This document shows, piece after piece, positions 11,401 through 22,800 of a stretch of 38,129 bases of DNA. Within the stretch, counting starts at the first letter, position 1. Each line of letters opens with the position of its first letter. The position numbers and the translations under genes were made by a program. This stretch comes from a virus. The DNA is taken from positions 1-38,129 of IMG/VR virus record IMGVR_UViG_3300023179_000257. One strand, given 5' to 3'. Under the pieces are notes generated by a model. That model saw nothing but the letters and a program-made list of their open reading frames with translations, was not told the DNA's origin and ran no database searches.

Positions 11401-14400
11401 TGTACTGCCAATTGACCCAGCTATGCCAGTGGCACCAGTAGCGCCTATGGGACCTGTGCTGCCACTAGCTCCACGGATACCGGTAGATCCTGCTGCGCCC
11501 GGTGTTCCAGGACTGCCGGTGGCTCCAGGACTGCCGGTAGCTCCGGTTATGCCTGTAAGTCCTAGTCCTCCTGTGGCACCCGTGGCTCCTGTGCCGCCTG
11601 GTCCTGTGGCACCCGTGGCGCCTTGTGGACCCACATTGCCCTGTGCGCCTGGAGTAGTTGAACTGATATCTAGCCAAAATGTATCATATTGATTGTTGGT
11701 ATAGATATAGAGTACATCATTGTCGGTGTTGTACCAGTAGTCTCCGGTCATGTTACCAGCTGGTGCACTATTAGATACAGTAATCTGGGCCGGCCCGGTT
11801 GAACCAGTGGCTCCAGTTAGCCCGGTAGCACCAGTGCTGCCTTGAGGTCCTGTAGCGCCCATAACGCCGGTAGCACCTGTGACGCCTGTAGCACCAGTGG
11901 CTCCAGCAAATGGCAGTCCATTGGCCGTTAGATAACTGTCGGTATAGATTGCTCCCACATAGACATTGGCAAATGTGGGATTGGCCACAGTGCTAAATCT
12001 AATGCTTTGATAAGGACTGGCGTTGGCATTGCTGGTAATTACAATGTTGTTGCCGCTGTTGATGACCACATGATCTAGTCCAGTGGCTACCAATTGATCG
12101 CTGCCAGCCACATCCCAATACTTGAATGTGCTGTTCATGGCTACCAGCACATTGCCAGATCCACGATTGCTGATCTCAAACCCACTGTCTTCGTCAAATT
12201 CCAAAGCAGTGACATTGGTCACTGTCACATGCGGCTGCAGGTTACCTATGTGCAGACTACGTACAGTGATTCCTGTGATCAATGGTTGGCCATTGGCATT
12301 AAAATAGTTATTGGCGCTGATATTGCCAGTGGTAATGGTATTGGCGCTGATATTGCCAGTGGTAATGGTATTGGCGCTGATACTGGCAATTATGGCACTG
12401 TTGACAGTGATAGTGCCGGTGATAATGGTATTGGCCCGTATATTGGCCACACCCGAATCTAGTAATGCTCTGGCATCAACATTGGTATAACTGGTAAACG
12501 GCTGTCCATTGGCTGTATAATAGTTGTCGGTATAGATGGATCCGGTGTAGAGATTTCCACTGATACCTGCGCCACCTATGACCTGAAATGCTCCACTATT
12601 GGTACTGCTGCTGCCTATATTGCCATCAACTATTAGTGTTGCAGTATTACCGGTAAAAACTCCAGTAGCACCGGTACTGCCTATGGGACCTGTAGAACCC
12701 TGTGGACCTGTGGCTCCTGTGCTACCAGTGTCACCACGATCACCAGTACGTGCAAATGTAATAACTATATCTTGATTGTCGGCAAAACTAACAGCACTGC
12801 CGCTGACCCAGGCACTGTTGATAGTAAAAAACCCAGACTGCTCTACCACATTACTGACTGTAAATAGAGCAAAATCATTGGCATTAAGTTTGTCGCTTAC
12901 ACGATAATGTCCTTTTATCAGACTGGAACTGTCGTTGATGGCACGTAGAAATACCTGTATGTCAAATGGACCATCTTGTTCATCGTCGATAATCAGCTGC
13001 GACGCTGTGACCACATTGGCCGTATTAAAACGTAATCTGCCAGGACCTGGATCTGTTATGCCTATATTGGCATCAAACGTATAGTCGAAGCTGGCGCCAC
13101 CAAATACGCCCTGTGGTCCTGTACTACCTTGAATACCAGTGGATCCCACAGGTCCAGTAGCACCAGTGCTGCCCTGTATACCCCGAACCCCTGTGGCACC
13201 TGTGGCACCTGGACCTGTGGCACCCACAGGTCCTATGTTACCTTGAATGCCAGTGGCACCCACAGGTCCTATGTTACCTTGAACGCCAGTGGCACCCACA
13301 GGTCCTATGTTACCTTGAACGCCAGTGGCACCTGTGGCTCCAGCACCAGTAGCACCTACAGGTCCAGTGGCTCCTGTAGATCCTGTAGATCCTGTGGCTC
13401 CAGCACCAGTGGCGCCTATAGGTCCAGTGGCACCAGTAGCTCCTGTAGATCCCGTGGCTCCTGCAAGGCCAGTGGCTCCGGTGGCTCCTCCTGGATCACC
13501 AGCTGGACCTTGTGCACCGGCAAAACCGGTGGCACCCACAGGTCCTGTGGCTCCAGTAGCACCTAGATCTCCAGTCAGTCCCTGTACACCTGCCACACCA
13601 GTGGCACCAGTGCTGCCTATTGATCCTGTGAGACCAGCAGCGCCTGTGGCACCAGTGCTGCCAATTTGCCCAATACCAGGAATACCCTGTGGGCCGGTGG
13701 CACCTGTGCTGCCTATATCGCCGGGCAGTCCAGGAGTTCCTGAAATACCAGTGGAACCAGTACTGCCCGGACTACCTGTAGGACCCTGTGGACCGGTGGC
13801 TCCAGTGCTGCCTAATTCTCCTATGCCAGCTGGTCCCTGTGGCCCTGTGGCACCAGTGGATCCATCTATACCAGTCAGCCCTGTGCTGCCTGTGGGGCCA
13901 GTGGCGCCGGTGCTGCCTGCTGATCCTGCAGGCCCAGCTGCACCTGTGGCACCTGTGGACCCTGTGGCTCCAACTCCAGGAACACCCTGTGGCCCAGTGG
14001 CACCAGTGGATCCATCTATACCAGTCAGCCCTGTGCTGCCTGTGGGGCCAGTGGCGCCGGTACTACCTGCCGATCCTGCAGGCCCAGCTGCACCTGTGGC
14101 TCCGGTACTGCCCGCACTACCCGCTGCACCGGTCAGACCAGATGCACCAGTGGCTCCGGTCAGACCTTGTACGCCCAATGCACCAGTGGCTCCAATGGGT
14201 CCAGTGGCGCCAACGGGTCCTAGCCCACCAGTGGTGCCTGTGGCACCAGTTAGCCCTGTGGCACCAGTCAGTCCCGGTGCACCTGTGGCACCAGCATTGG
14301 CATAGGCAGCGCCATTGCTGAAAAAAATCTGATTTGTATAAATACTACCGGCATAGATATTGCCTTGTATGCCTAGACCACCGGCTACAGTAACAGCGCC

Positions 14401-15006
14401 AGTGATGGTACTGGTAGCAGCAGTGGTACCGCTGACCACAATGTTACCAACAGCAAAAGTACCCGGAGTTCCTGTGACCTGTCCAGCAGCCACTGTGGCA
14501 TTGGTCAGATAGACCAACTGTTGGGTCTGATTGTCCCATCCTAGAAATGCACGATTATCTGAACCTTTGTAGTAGTGTATCAGTAGACCCAGATCTTGAC
14601 CATCATCTACCGACAGTGCACCACCACCAGCACCGGTGTGTATGTCAAACAATGCATTGGTCACATAGGTATTGTTGCTGGCCACAGTGGTTGTGTTACC
14701 AAGTACAGCCAGATTGCCTGTGACAGTAAGATTGATGGCACTGAGATTGGCCTGTAGGCCAATACTGGTAATGTTTGGCTGTGCCGCTGTAGTCAGTGTG
14801 CCCGATAGGCTAGTAGCAAATAGATTTAGAGCATGTACGTTGCCCTGTACGCCAACACCTCCACGAACTTGCAACAGTCCAGATGTGGTACTGGTACTGA
14901 TTAGGTTACCAGTTAATGTTAAAGGTGTGCCCAGTACAGTATTGGTAACATTACTAGCGGCAGCTAGATTGTTCAGTACCGCCGGATGTCTAATCAAACG
15001 AATCAT
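8410..15006 (-). CDS. Giant collagen-like tail fibre protein (2198 aa)
   Basis: Residues 1-240 form a beta-rich head with [20 protein letters not shown]-type modules and [13 protein letters not shown]. Then come three long collagen-like blocks of GATGPQG/GSTGATG triplets at roughly 240-640, 1110-1400 and 1680-1905. Between them are globular beta modules: the SG(A/L)xQ(I/V)xGGxGIxGNxY...YYxANGxPF module occurs at least four times, and a DTFTGNGxQxNFTL...VDGxYQxPGxDF module occurs three times, including twice near the C-terminus. The [19 protein letters not shown] domain is shared with the 777-residue fibre. Triplets use mostly Gly-(Ala/Ser/Pro)-Thr, as in other phage collagens, which form trimeric stalks. 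The ATG is 7 bases past the stop of the 118-residue gene. Likely a long trimeric fibre; I cannot say whether it is a side-tail or whisker fibre. Confidence 0.9.
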   Translation of the reverse strand: MIRLIRHPAVLNNLAAASNVTNTVLGTPLTLTGNLISTSTTSGLLQVRGGVGVQGNVHALNLFATSLSGTLTTAAQPNITSIGLQANLSAINLTVTGNLAVLGNTTTVASNNTYVTNALFDIHTGAGGGALSVDDGQDLGLLIHYYKGSDNRAFLGWDNQTQQLVYLTNATVAAGQVTGTPGTFAVGNIVVSGTTAATSTITGAVTVAGGLGIQGNIYAGSIYTNQIFFSNGAAYANAGATGAPGLTGATGLTGATGTTGGLGPVGATGPIGATGALGVQGLTGATGASGLTGAAGSAGSTGATGAAGPAGSAGSTGATGPTGSTGLTGIDGSTGATGPQGVPGVGATGSTGATGAAGPAGSAGSTGATGPTGSTGLTGIDGSTGATGPQGPAGIGELGSTGATGPQGPTGSPGSTGSTGISGTPGLPGDIGSTGATGPQGIPGIGQIGSTGATGAAGLTGSIGSTGATGVAGVQGLTGDLGATGATGPVGATGFAGAQGPAGDPGGATGATGLAGATGSTGATGATGPIGATGAGATGSTGSTGATGPVGATGAGATGATGVQGNIGPVGATGVQGNIGPVGATGIQGNIGPVGATGPGATGATGVRGIQGSTGATGPVGSTGIQGSTGPQGVFGGASFDYTFDANIGITDPGPGRLRFNTANVVTASQLIIDDEQDGPFDIQVFLRAINDSSSLIKGHYRVSDKLNANDFALFTVSNVVEQSGFFTINSAWVSGSAVSFADNQDIVITFARTGDRGDTGSTGATGPQGSTGPIGSTGATGVFTGNTATLIVDGNIGSSSTNSGAFQVIGGAGISGNLYTGSIYTDNYYTANGQPFTSYTNVDARALLDSGVANIRANTIITGTITVNSAIIASISANTITTGNISANTITTGNISANNYFNANGQPLITGITVRSLHIGNLQPHVTVTNVTALEFDEDSGFEISNRGSGNVLVAMNSTFKYWDVAGSDQLVATGLDHVVINSGNNIVITSNANASPYQSIRFSTVANPTFANVYVGAIYTDSYLTANGLPFAGATGATGVTGATGVMGATGPQGSTGATGLTGATGSTGPAQITVSNSAPAGNMTGDYWYNTDNDVLYIYTNNQYDTFWLDISSTTPGAQGNVGPQGATGATGPGGTGATGATGGLGLTGITGATGSPGATGSPGTPGAAGSTGIRGASGSTGPIGATGATGIAGSIGSTGPAGAQGATGLTGNQGATGVQGATGLGATGATGPQGSPGTPGGATGVSGATGATGPAGDPGGATGATGVSGTPGDPGDIGATGATGPSGSNGDPGTPGSPGAAGSNGATGATGPSGNPGSPGGATGPTGSTGATGIKGDPGDPGGATGITGPIGSTGATGPQGPAGNPGGATGAVGATGPAGATGAAGATGAFTGTTNLRIVTTNTSISTSTTSGALQIAGGAGIQGNVYAGAVYTNNYYYANGTPFVGGGGGSSNVSSLNDLTDVVISNVVAGEILKYNGTNWVNDVDLSGAGNVTIVNNTYRLEVETEAFANVFIGDGTTGNFNFNGNISSVSQLVVHVDGIYQVPGVNFSANASWISFSPAPAANSEIVVQHAISTGVIGGGTANVQVSNAAPNSAVNGQLWLDTDNAILSVYLGNAWVGVGGSSSLLSANDFVTVGALTSTGNITANIITANSAIYSNYYFYANGTPYLNTGPTGATGPTGATGPTGLGFSIAKTYASVAALTADTSPTAIVAGQFAIIDNGNYNSDPENSRLYLWNGAVYSYVSDLSGAQGITGPQGATGSAGTQGATGPLGSTGPTGATGPIGSTGATGPIGATGAGATGPTGATGTQGIAGINGATGATGPQGPAGDPGPAATQGATGATGAAGTAGSIGATGVTGSTGPSGPAGANGLDGATGATGPAGATGVTGSTGPAGTSANITVYDEGLALTTAVTAINFVGPGITANAVGSNVTVTVTATGIVTPTINQTFTGNGAQTNFTLTSAVAATDLLVTVDTVIQLTPNNYTVSGTTLSFTSAPDSGAVIGVRSFGNYSSRDGFVDTFTGNGVQSNFTLSGTTLSSLSTIVFVDGVYQIPGTDFTTSGAQLTFTTVPDANAEIVAQSFNNTLGDAIVADPPGIAVGNVAVTLDTFSTSLYRTAKYVVSVSSATEYQATEAMIVHNSITSQLVTYATIYTGNTAIMQFTTDIVGGQVRFRGTGTGLANTVKLQSSYVKV
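11993..12156 (-). repeat. Copy 2 of a 164-bp near-identical segment shared by two fibres
   Basis: Inside the 2198-residue fibre. Compared with copy 1 it has one synonymous serine-codon change and one Thr-to-Val codon change (three bases). Confidence 0.9.
12310..12369 (-). repeat. 30-bp tandem repeat
   Basis: Two exact 30-bp units (10 residues, [10 protein letters not shown]) plus a diverged third, within a beta region of the 2198-residue fibre. Confidence 0.85.
13219..13326 (-). repeat. 36-bp tandem repeat, three units
   Basis: Three 36-bp units starting at 13219, 13255 and 13291, encoding [12 protein letters not shown]-type collagen triplets in the 2198-residue fibre; nearly identical. Confidence 0.85.
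13835..14100 (-). repeat. 150-bp period duplication in collagen segment
   Basis: Copies of 116 bp at 13835-13950 and 13985-14100, offset by 150 bp (50 codons), differing at about four positions. In-frame stalk duplication in the 2198-residue fibre. Confidence 0.85.
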
Positions 15007-15012
15007 AGTAGG

Positions 15013-15369
15013 TTAGCTCATAACCTCATATGATATCACATACTGTAGTATTCCTGCCAGATTGGCTGCAATTCTGAGTTGATCACCTTCTTCTAGATAG
15101 ATACCGGTGTCTTTGGCTATAGGCACGCTGCTGGTGCCTACAGAAACCAGACTGGCATTTACTATAGCATAGGCTGTGCCGCCGCGGTAAAAATCCACTG
15201 TGACAGTGGCATCTTGTGCACCTAGATTACTCACATAAAGACTATTAATCCTAAAAACTTGGCTACTGTTGTTAGGATTATTCAAAATTGCAGTTGGTGT
15301 TATGGTAATCCAATTTGCATTTGTTTTTCCTATAATCGAAGTTGCACTGATTATATTAGGTGCGGCCAT
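15013..15369 (-). CDS. Small beta-rich virion protein (118 aa), paralogue of the 106-aa protein
   Basis: A compact 118-residue protein with alternating hydrophobic strands. It contains LYVSNLGAQDATVTVDFYRGG and near the C-terminus IYLEEGDQLRIAAN. The same arrangement (xLYICNSGSLPVHFNIYAVPNGG, then LILENGDALYAN) is present in the 106-residue protein at 27819-28139, so I regard them as paralogues with one beta-sandwich fold. A CATAAATA late-promoter-like element lies about 33 bases upstream, so it may head the transcript for the fibre block. It is followed after 6 bases by the giant collagen fibre. Function unknown; small structural proteins of this type occur in environmental T4-like phages, perhaps as fibre or tail decoration subunits. 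Confidence 0.8.
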   Translation of the reverse strand: MAAPNIISATSIIGKTNANWITITPTAILNNPNNSSQVFRINSLYVSNLGAQDATVTVDFYRGGTAYAIVNASLVSVGTSSVPIAKDTGIYLEEGDQLRIAANLAGILQYVISYEVMS

Positions 15370-15401
15370 AGCTGATCCAATCTAATTAATTTAATAACTA
15401 G

Positions 15402-15409
15402 TATTTATG
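15402..15409 (-). promoter_or_regulatory. Late promoter-like element before the fibre block
   Basis: CATAAATA in the 71-base gap before the 118-residue gene, 32 bases upstream of its ATG. It would drive the small protein and the collagen fibre genes behind it. Confidence 0.55.
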
Positions 15410-15440
15410 TACCCAAGCTATGCATCAGGGGCCGCAATGT

Positions 15441-16829
15441 CTATAGTTTCACAGCAGTGATAGTATAACCAAGTGGAATATAAGTTATTGGACTACCGTC
15501 GGCATTTTCTATAGTAAAATATAGTAGTTCGTTGACGAATCTGCTGCTCACTGCAAATTCCATAACTGAATCATCGTCAACCACTGTGATATTGGCCTGT
15601 ATTCTGTACTGTGCCAGTAGATCTTCAATGGTGACCGAAACTCTAACACTGGGAAAATTGGTCAGTGCTACTGTAAAAATCTCGTCGCCTTCGTCCACAT
15701 AATCAGGAAATATAGCAGCGGTAAAGCTGTCTGTGCCAATCTGTGTGCTAGAATTGGTGTTGACACGAAATTTACCAGTTAAACTGCGTATATTCAACTC
15801 GGCTGCAGCAGCACTGGGCTCTACAGTATAGAATAGCTCTTCTGATGCCAACTGTGAACTCAACTCAAAACTCAAGGTCTGTGCGTTAGCTACTGTACTA
15901 GCTGTTTGTTTGTTGTCTGCATATCTGCCAACTATGGAATAGGTACCAGGTATGATGTCTCGATTATAAAAATCATTGACAGTAATGTTGGTGCCGGTAA
16001 TAGAGTAGTCAAATTCGGTGCCATCAACGTAACCAACCGATGTCAATGTGATTACCACCAGGTTGCCTTCCGGTACTCTGACTCGGCTTGTGGCCAGAGT
16101 CAATGTGCGCGGCGGACTAGGTTGGACTACTTCTATTCTAATGCATCTAGGCGGACCAATCTGTCCATGTTGGGTTATCATTGTATAGCTAAAACTGTCG
16201 TTACCACGAAAATTTCTCGGTGGCACATAGAGCAGATTTCTACGATTCTGAGTCACACGCACATAACCCCAATCGGGCTGGCGCAACACTATGGGTTCGG
16301 AGTACAAAGCCACACCAACACGAGCTCTTAACTGTGTATTTGACCACCCTTGACTGTTGACAGTATTGCCGTCATAGCCCACAGCATATCTATAGGGCGT
16401 GAATCTTTGTTCAAATCTATCATAACTTTGTATGTTATCAAACTCAATGATCAATCCCTGCAGAGACACATTGGCTGTGGTCTCCGGCAGAGGATTGACT
16501 ATGGTGTCTGAAATCACAGTGATGCTGCCTGTTTGCGGCTGCGAAAAAACTATATTACCGTTGCGAAACGTATAGGCCTCTGTGGGCACTGCTGCGGTAT
16601 GACGTGTGGGATAGACCGGATTTATGACCCTCAATTGATTAATATAGACCTCTACCCAGTCTACACTCAATGGTCTGAATGGTAGTGCAAATTCGGTTTG
16701 ATTGTTCAAGGTGCCGGTGACCACATTGGCCAGTCGTTCGGTGCCGGGTCCTGTAATACTGTTGGCTTTAAAATAGCTGCGTTCTTGGGTAGCAGGAACC
16801 AGCACCTGATGATTACCAATTACTAACAC
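15441..16829 (-). CDS. Virion structural protein with cadherin/Calx-beta-like domains (462 aa)
   Basis: The start is a GTG at 16829, placed 3 bases after the TAG of the upstream 2065-residue gene. A strong GGAGG sits about 8 bases before it, and no ATG alternative fits. The N-terminal 120 residues include a module with QTEFALPFRPLSVDWVEVYINQLRV that resembles the phage GNGxQTxFTL/VfvNGv domain. Residues about 195-235 (LLYVPPRNFRGNDSFSYTM) match the YxPxxNFxGxDSFxYTV strand pattern of cadherin-like/Big repeats. The second half has two Calx-beta-like stretches ending in DYVDEGDEIFTVALTNFPSVRV and NITVVDDDSVMEF, a typical acidic calcium-binding pattern. Likely an extended, Ca-stabilised tail or fibre component acting with the large protein encoded just upstream. 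Confidence 0.8.
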   Translation of the reverse strand: MLVIGNHQVLVPATQERSYFKANSITGPGTERLANVVTGTLNNQTEFALPFRPLSVDWVEVYINQLRVINPVYPTRHTAAVPTEAYTFRNGNIVFSQPQTGSITVISDTIVNPLPETTANVSLQGLIIEFDNIQSYDRFEQRFTPYRYAVGYDGNTVNSQGWSNTQLRARVGVALYSEPIVLRQPDWGYVRVTQNRRNLLYVPPRNFRGNDSFSYTMITQHGQIGPPRCIRIEVVQPSPPRTLTLATSRVRVPEGNLVVITLTSVGYVDGTEFDYSITGTNITVNDFYNRDIIPGTYSIVGRYADNKQTASTVANAQTLSFELSSQLASEELFYTVEPSAAAAELNIRSLTGKFRVNTNSSTQIGTDSFTAAIFPDYVDEGDEIFTVALTNFPSVRVSVTIEDLLAQYRIQANITVVDDDSVMEFAVSSRFVNELLYFTIENADGSPITYIPLGYTITAVKL

Positions 16830-16832
16830 CCA

Positions 16833-19800
16833 CTATCCTCCTCTAATCAACCAGGTAACTGGGAATCTCAGACCCGATCTTGGATAACAGACATGGCTAG
16901 TGTCAAAATAAATCCTATAGTTCCAATAGTCTGTGCCTACTATTTGAATGGCCTCTGCTGTTACATACTTAGCTGCAACCACTGCTGCTGATTGCTGTGA
17001 CACAAAGGCCGCTGGACCGTAGGACCAGCTTCTCTGATAAAAAACAAATGGCAACTGGCTGGGATAGTTGGGTCGATCACCACCACGACCCCCATCGGCA
17101 TACATACCAATGTAAGTTGATGCTGTGGTCTGCTGATCCAATAACAGACTTTCATGTAGGTAGTCTTGGTATAACTCAAAGTCAAATTTCACTGGAACCG
17201 GGCGATAATCTAGCTGTATTGGAACTAGCTGAACAAAAGATCCCACTGGGTCTAGTCTAACAATGTTAAAGTCATTTAGTATAATATGCTCTTGTACAAC
17301 CATTGGTGCCAACTCTGGATAAAACAACATGGGCCTATATAATTCAGGATCCAGGTCCTGAGGTATAAAATTGTGCAGCTGATATTCGTTGTCAATGGCA
17401 TTGACAATGAGACCATTGATTAGATATTCTGCTGTAAATTCTGGCAGTAGCTGAGTATTCTGTAGATATTCTGCTGTAAATTCTGGCAGTAGCTGAGTAT
17501 TCTGTAGATATTCTGTTGCGAACTCAATGAACACCTGTGTTTCAATCACAGGTTCTGCAGCAAATGCTGTATAAATTTGATTGATTTGTTCAAAATTGCT
17601 GTCAATAACCGACTCTATCATAGTAGCCGGTAACACATGCTCACTGACAAAATTAGGCTGTTCTATTACAGTGTAATAGATAAACAGACTGTCCTGTGCA
17701 GCAGTGAACAGACTTGGTACAAAAAGACTATCGGCCGAGCTGCTGTCAAAAAATTCAGTGACCTGAACAATTTCTGGTTCTGTGCCGGAACTAAAGACAG
17801 TTATCTGTACAGCACCAGGGTCTGCCTGTGTTAGATCAATGAACATTGTGGCCGGACCTAATAGGTTTTCTATGTTAAATGAGCTGAACAGTGTGGACTG
17901 GATGCTGGTTACCAATTGTAGAGGACCGGTAAATATCCCTGCTAGCTCCTTAAATTGAGGCTCGCTGCTGCTCTGTCTGATCAGAGTTGAAGTCTCTAGT
18001 AGTTGAGATTGAGGCATGCTATGATAGCTGACAGTTATAGGATCTGCTATTGTTGCCACTGGCATATGCCAGACAAATTGTCCCTGTTGTACAATCGGCA
18101 TGTCCATACTGATGGTCTGTGCAAAATTCCAGCTGGGGCTAGTAAAATGTTCGGCACGTATTTGATCCACTAGAATCAGAGCAAACTGTAGTCTGTTGCT
18201 GTCGAATTCCAGTCTAGAAGGCACAATTGTATAGGTACCTGGCAGACGTTCTACATCAATTTGATCCACCAGGAACCAGGTACCGTCATTGGGTACACCT
18301 TCACTGCTGATTGTATGGACAGATCCGGTCACTGCTGTGATCAATTGACTACCAAAAGTCTGTGACAGAGCCAGATGCGATCCAGTCCATTCACTGGCTA
18401 TGGTATTGACCAGAATTGTAGTATAACTGCCAACGAAATCGGTCAATATTTGTCTAGTGCCTGACCCAGCAATGCTAGATACCAATTCCTGGGCCAGACT
18501 GGTCAGAATCTGATCCGACTGGTCAACCAATTGACTGGCCAAATTGGCAGCTATATACCTGTTGGTGTCTATAATTGGTTCTAGATCCGGCTGGATTATT
18601 GTGGCAACATCAATGTCAGCAATACTAGAAATAATTTTATTTTCTATATTCCAAGATCCAATGTCCACATAAACATTGCCAGCATCTATTAGATCTTGGT
18701 ATATCTGATAGACAGTGACCGGCTGTTCTGAATAGGTCGGCACGGTCCATTGTAGTGCTAGATTTGACCCAGATGTGACTGTATTGGCCTGTCCTGACGC
18801 TAGACCATTAATAACCAATTCTACCCCTGCACCGGTGGCAAAAACCAATGCCGATGCAGGACCTGATGCCAGAATATTTGCAGTTCTATAGTAGGGCAAT
18901 CCTGGAGCCCAGTCATCAACATAACGCACAAATGGCTGCACCAGTGTTGGATAATCAAATCTGGCAAAAGTTGCATCTCCGGCTGTTCTGGTACGATAGA
19001 TCAGTGTACGCGGACCATTGATTACTATATCTCTAGTGTCAAATTTCCTAGCACTGGAAAACTGATTGACTACACTAATGGTATCGCCAGCCGACAGCTG
19101 ATAATAATTGCCCACTGTGAGATTGGCCACTGTGCCTGATATATTGGCCTGGAATATATAATCAAGTCCAGTATTGTTGTATTGACTTTTGTACAACACA
19201 GGTAGCATATAGAGTCCTGTGGTGGCAATGGTAATAGTAGAGTTGGCCAGGGTTTCTCTGGGATAATTGTTTTGTAGATTGATATCTGTAGGAATCGTAG
19301 AGATCGTGTTGGCCGGCGCAGTAGGCAAAGGCAACTGATAATCACCTATGCCCAACACACTGACACTGGGTCTTAGTGTAGAACCAAAAGGCACATAAAT
19401 GGTCAGCTGATCATTCTTGGCCAGATTCTGCGTGCCATCGTAAAATCCACCATTTAGATATAATCGGCCATAGTCTAGGCTAGCTCTGACATTGGCGAAA
19501 ATGGGAATTTCTTGATCTATATAGGCCACATAACCAAGTTCGGTAGGATCTAGAGTGCGTTCTATTTGAAATCTTGGAGTCCTTGGATTAAATCCTGAAT
19601 TGTCACTGCTAAAACTACCTGTTCCCAGATAGCGCCAGATGCCGTCGGTTGACTCACTGCCAAATAGTACACTAGTACCTGACGCAGTGGTCACTGGCAT
19701 TCTGGCATTGGGCTTGGTAATATCGCCGGCTGCAGGACCAATATTGGCTGTAGATGAGTGTGTGGCTCGATCATAATAGAGTTCTATGTACTGATAATTG

Positions 19801-22800
19801 CGTCCTGCATATAGACCAACCTCATAGCTGTAGGTAGGAGCTGGCACATTGGCCTTAAACAGCAGACTAGTAGCAGAACTGACAGTTGCTGTGTTGTTGA
19901 CCTCTACAAAATTACCAGACAACACCAGTGTTGTGGCACTGCCAATGGCAGGCACTGTTGAATCGGCAGTTAGTGTATGCAGTTCGTAGACCGCTGTGCC
20001 CGAAACCAATGGTATACTTGCAAAACTAATCGATGTTTTTTCTAGATTGATAACATCGGCATTGGACAGAGTCTGAGCAGCTGCCACATCAATATAGTAT
20101 TCGGTAAAGCTGGCTGAGGCCGTTTTTGGTGTAATTATACTGGTGCCTGAGTCAACTAGGTCAACAGATACCGACAATGGTACACTATACCCAGGATAGA
20201 TATTGGCCAGACTAAAAGTCACGGTTTCTGTGCCTTCTATCAGTGCATCACTATTGGTAACAAACAGTGCCGACATGGTGGATCCCACAGTAAATGTGCC
20301 TGTGGTTGATCCAGATACCAGATCGTTGGCATCAAATCCTGGCCCGATAAGACTATAGTTATAGCCCGAGCCTGCTGCCACATTAGTTGTGCTTAGACTA
20401 AATGCCACTGCATTGCCTTCCACCACTGTTGTGGCATTGGCTGTGAGAACAAATGTTTTGACCACTGTGCGACGCCCAACAATACTGGTAGATGTTAGAT
20501 TGGCACCAAAGATTGTTTGGTTTAGATAGACCTGATTATAGTCACTTAAATTGACCTGAATCGCAGTGTTGGCCACTACACTACTGATACTGGTTATTGT
20601 GTAGGCCTGTCTGACAATGCTGGCAGCTCCTATCTGTTTTACTCCACCAAATTTATAGATCCAGCTGCTGTCAACTGGGCCAGGACTGATGCCATCAACG
20701 ACCACAGTACCAGCAACTTGAGACAATACTGTATTACCGTTGATAATGGTGCTAGAATTGGCCAAGACCGTTGCAATTTTGGTGCCAGAAATACTGATAT
20801 TGGCGTATTTTGGCGGTGTTATGGAATCACTTACCAAAAAAGTATTGGTGGTAATATTGCTGCCGTAGGTTGTGGCAGTGTTGGTGTAGGAATATTTGCT
20901 CACTACCTGTGTGCTGACCACTATGCCATTACCACTCACATAGTCATTGACATTGACCAAATTTATATCATCAATGGGTATTTGATTATACGAACTGATT
21001 GATGTGACCACATTGGCCAGATTACCCAATGGGTAGTGCCTCATTGAGGTTCCTACCCAACGAATTCTATAGCCACGAAACTCCCCCAACAACTGCGGTT
21101 TTACATAGATTGTGGGCACTTCAGCACTGTCTAGCCGACCCTTTTTAATATTCATTGGATCGGTATTGTCTATGGGATAGTCCTGTAGTAGATCACCAGG
21201 TTCAACAAATATGGCATCAGTCAACAGATCTCCATACTGTTGATTGGCTGTATGTGTGGTGTAGGAATCAAATGTCAGATAACCATTGGTACTAACATTG
21301 ATATTAGAGTAGATTGAACCCCACATGTTGATAGTAAACCCAATGCTGTCTAGTATGGTAGTACCTTGATCGTAATTTCCTATGTCTGGCGGATCGTAGA
21401 TACCATATACTGGTGTTAGACGATGCAGTGCAGTGGTAGCTGTGTAGTGATCTAGTATACTAGAACTGGTCACCACGGTGGTAGTATAATCTATGGCAGT
21501 CTCGCCCAAAATAAAACTGTTGGTAAAAGTGCCAGATCTTATGGCTCTGTAACTGACTGAAAAATAATCTTGACTATTGACTATGCCATTCATTATACCA
21601 TTGGTCCAACAGACCAAATTTGGACCCGGAATGGGACTAATAGGTGAGCCCAGCATCAATGGTTGCACTGGTCTTGTGCCAATATGATTTACGGGTCCAG
21701 TTCTATCTTCTACTCTAAACGGAATGACCTTATAAATTCCCGGCGTATCCAGAGTGTCAAAATACTGCAGGGCATGAATGCCAATTATATCATTGCCTAA
21801 TACACTAACCAGTGTGACTCTACGAAAAAAATCATAGCGATTATACGTATTGGCAGCAGTAAATTGATAAACACTGTTGGTATCATGCCCAGTTACCCAG
21901 AGGCTGTTGTCAAACGCTCTACAGTAGGCAGGAACAAACTCAGGCGTGGTCCAGATGGTATAGGTTCCAGCACTGTTAAAAATCAATAGACGTTGTTGAT
22001 TACCTTCGGGCACTGCCACTGTATTGGTGCCCGGTACTTGATAGGGGTGTCCTAGAGCCGAACTTGAGTAGACCAGATTAAATGTGTTTGGCAAGTTCAT
22101 AATATAGACACGATGTGTTTTAGTGGTTACCAATATGGCACCATTGCCAAACGCAGCTACGTGCATTATGTCCTCGCCAGACAATGTGGCTGTAATAATA
22201 ATATTATAGTTGATATCAGTCACAAACAGACTATTAGATCCGGCTACAATAATGCTATTACCAACAACATCTAGTGCTTTGATAATAGGAAATAGGCCTG
22301 CACGTCGTCGTTTTCTAGCTAGGTTTTCAAAACTGCCTACTGTGGGTATGTCCTCGGTATAGGGCAAGTTATCTAGGTCCACAATATTGACCACCCTAGG
22401 GTCAAATTGATCACTGGACACATATTGATTGTCAAACCTGATTCGATACAACCGACCATCATTGGCCAAGATCAATAGATCTTGTGTATAGGTACCTATA
22501 GCAGAGTAATTTATTTTTCTGTAGTCGATGGGACCGGCCGGTAAACCAACCTCGGCTATGAACATGTATTGATCATAAAAATACACAGTCTGATTCCAAT
22601 GGTCCAGTACCACGTGCAGACTGTCTACATCTATTAGATCTCTATTCATTCCAGTGCTGGCATTGACATCATACCCAGTACTGTATCTAGATACCGTAAT
22701 ATGTTCCTCAGGATAGTTATACCAACGACGTTGTGCGTCGGCAGATTTAATTGTGGGATTGTAGTTATTTCGATTAACTACTGCAAAACTATTGTGTCTT

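Noticed and set aside
7267-12156. Possible diversity-generating retroelement (template/variable repeat pair)
   Set aside because: The few differences between the copies are not concentrated at adenines, both copies are inside fibre genes, and no reverse transcriptase is present.
13325-14305. Long proline-rich plus-strand open frame opposite the collagen segment
   Set aside because: It is the reverse complement of Gly-X-Thr codons (GGN becomes NCC), which removes stops by composition. It has no ribosome site or independent signal; the same holds for similar frames at 10718-11692, 9287-9739, 7516-7917, 3597-4001 and 1113-1700.
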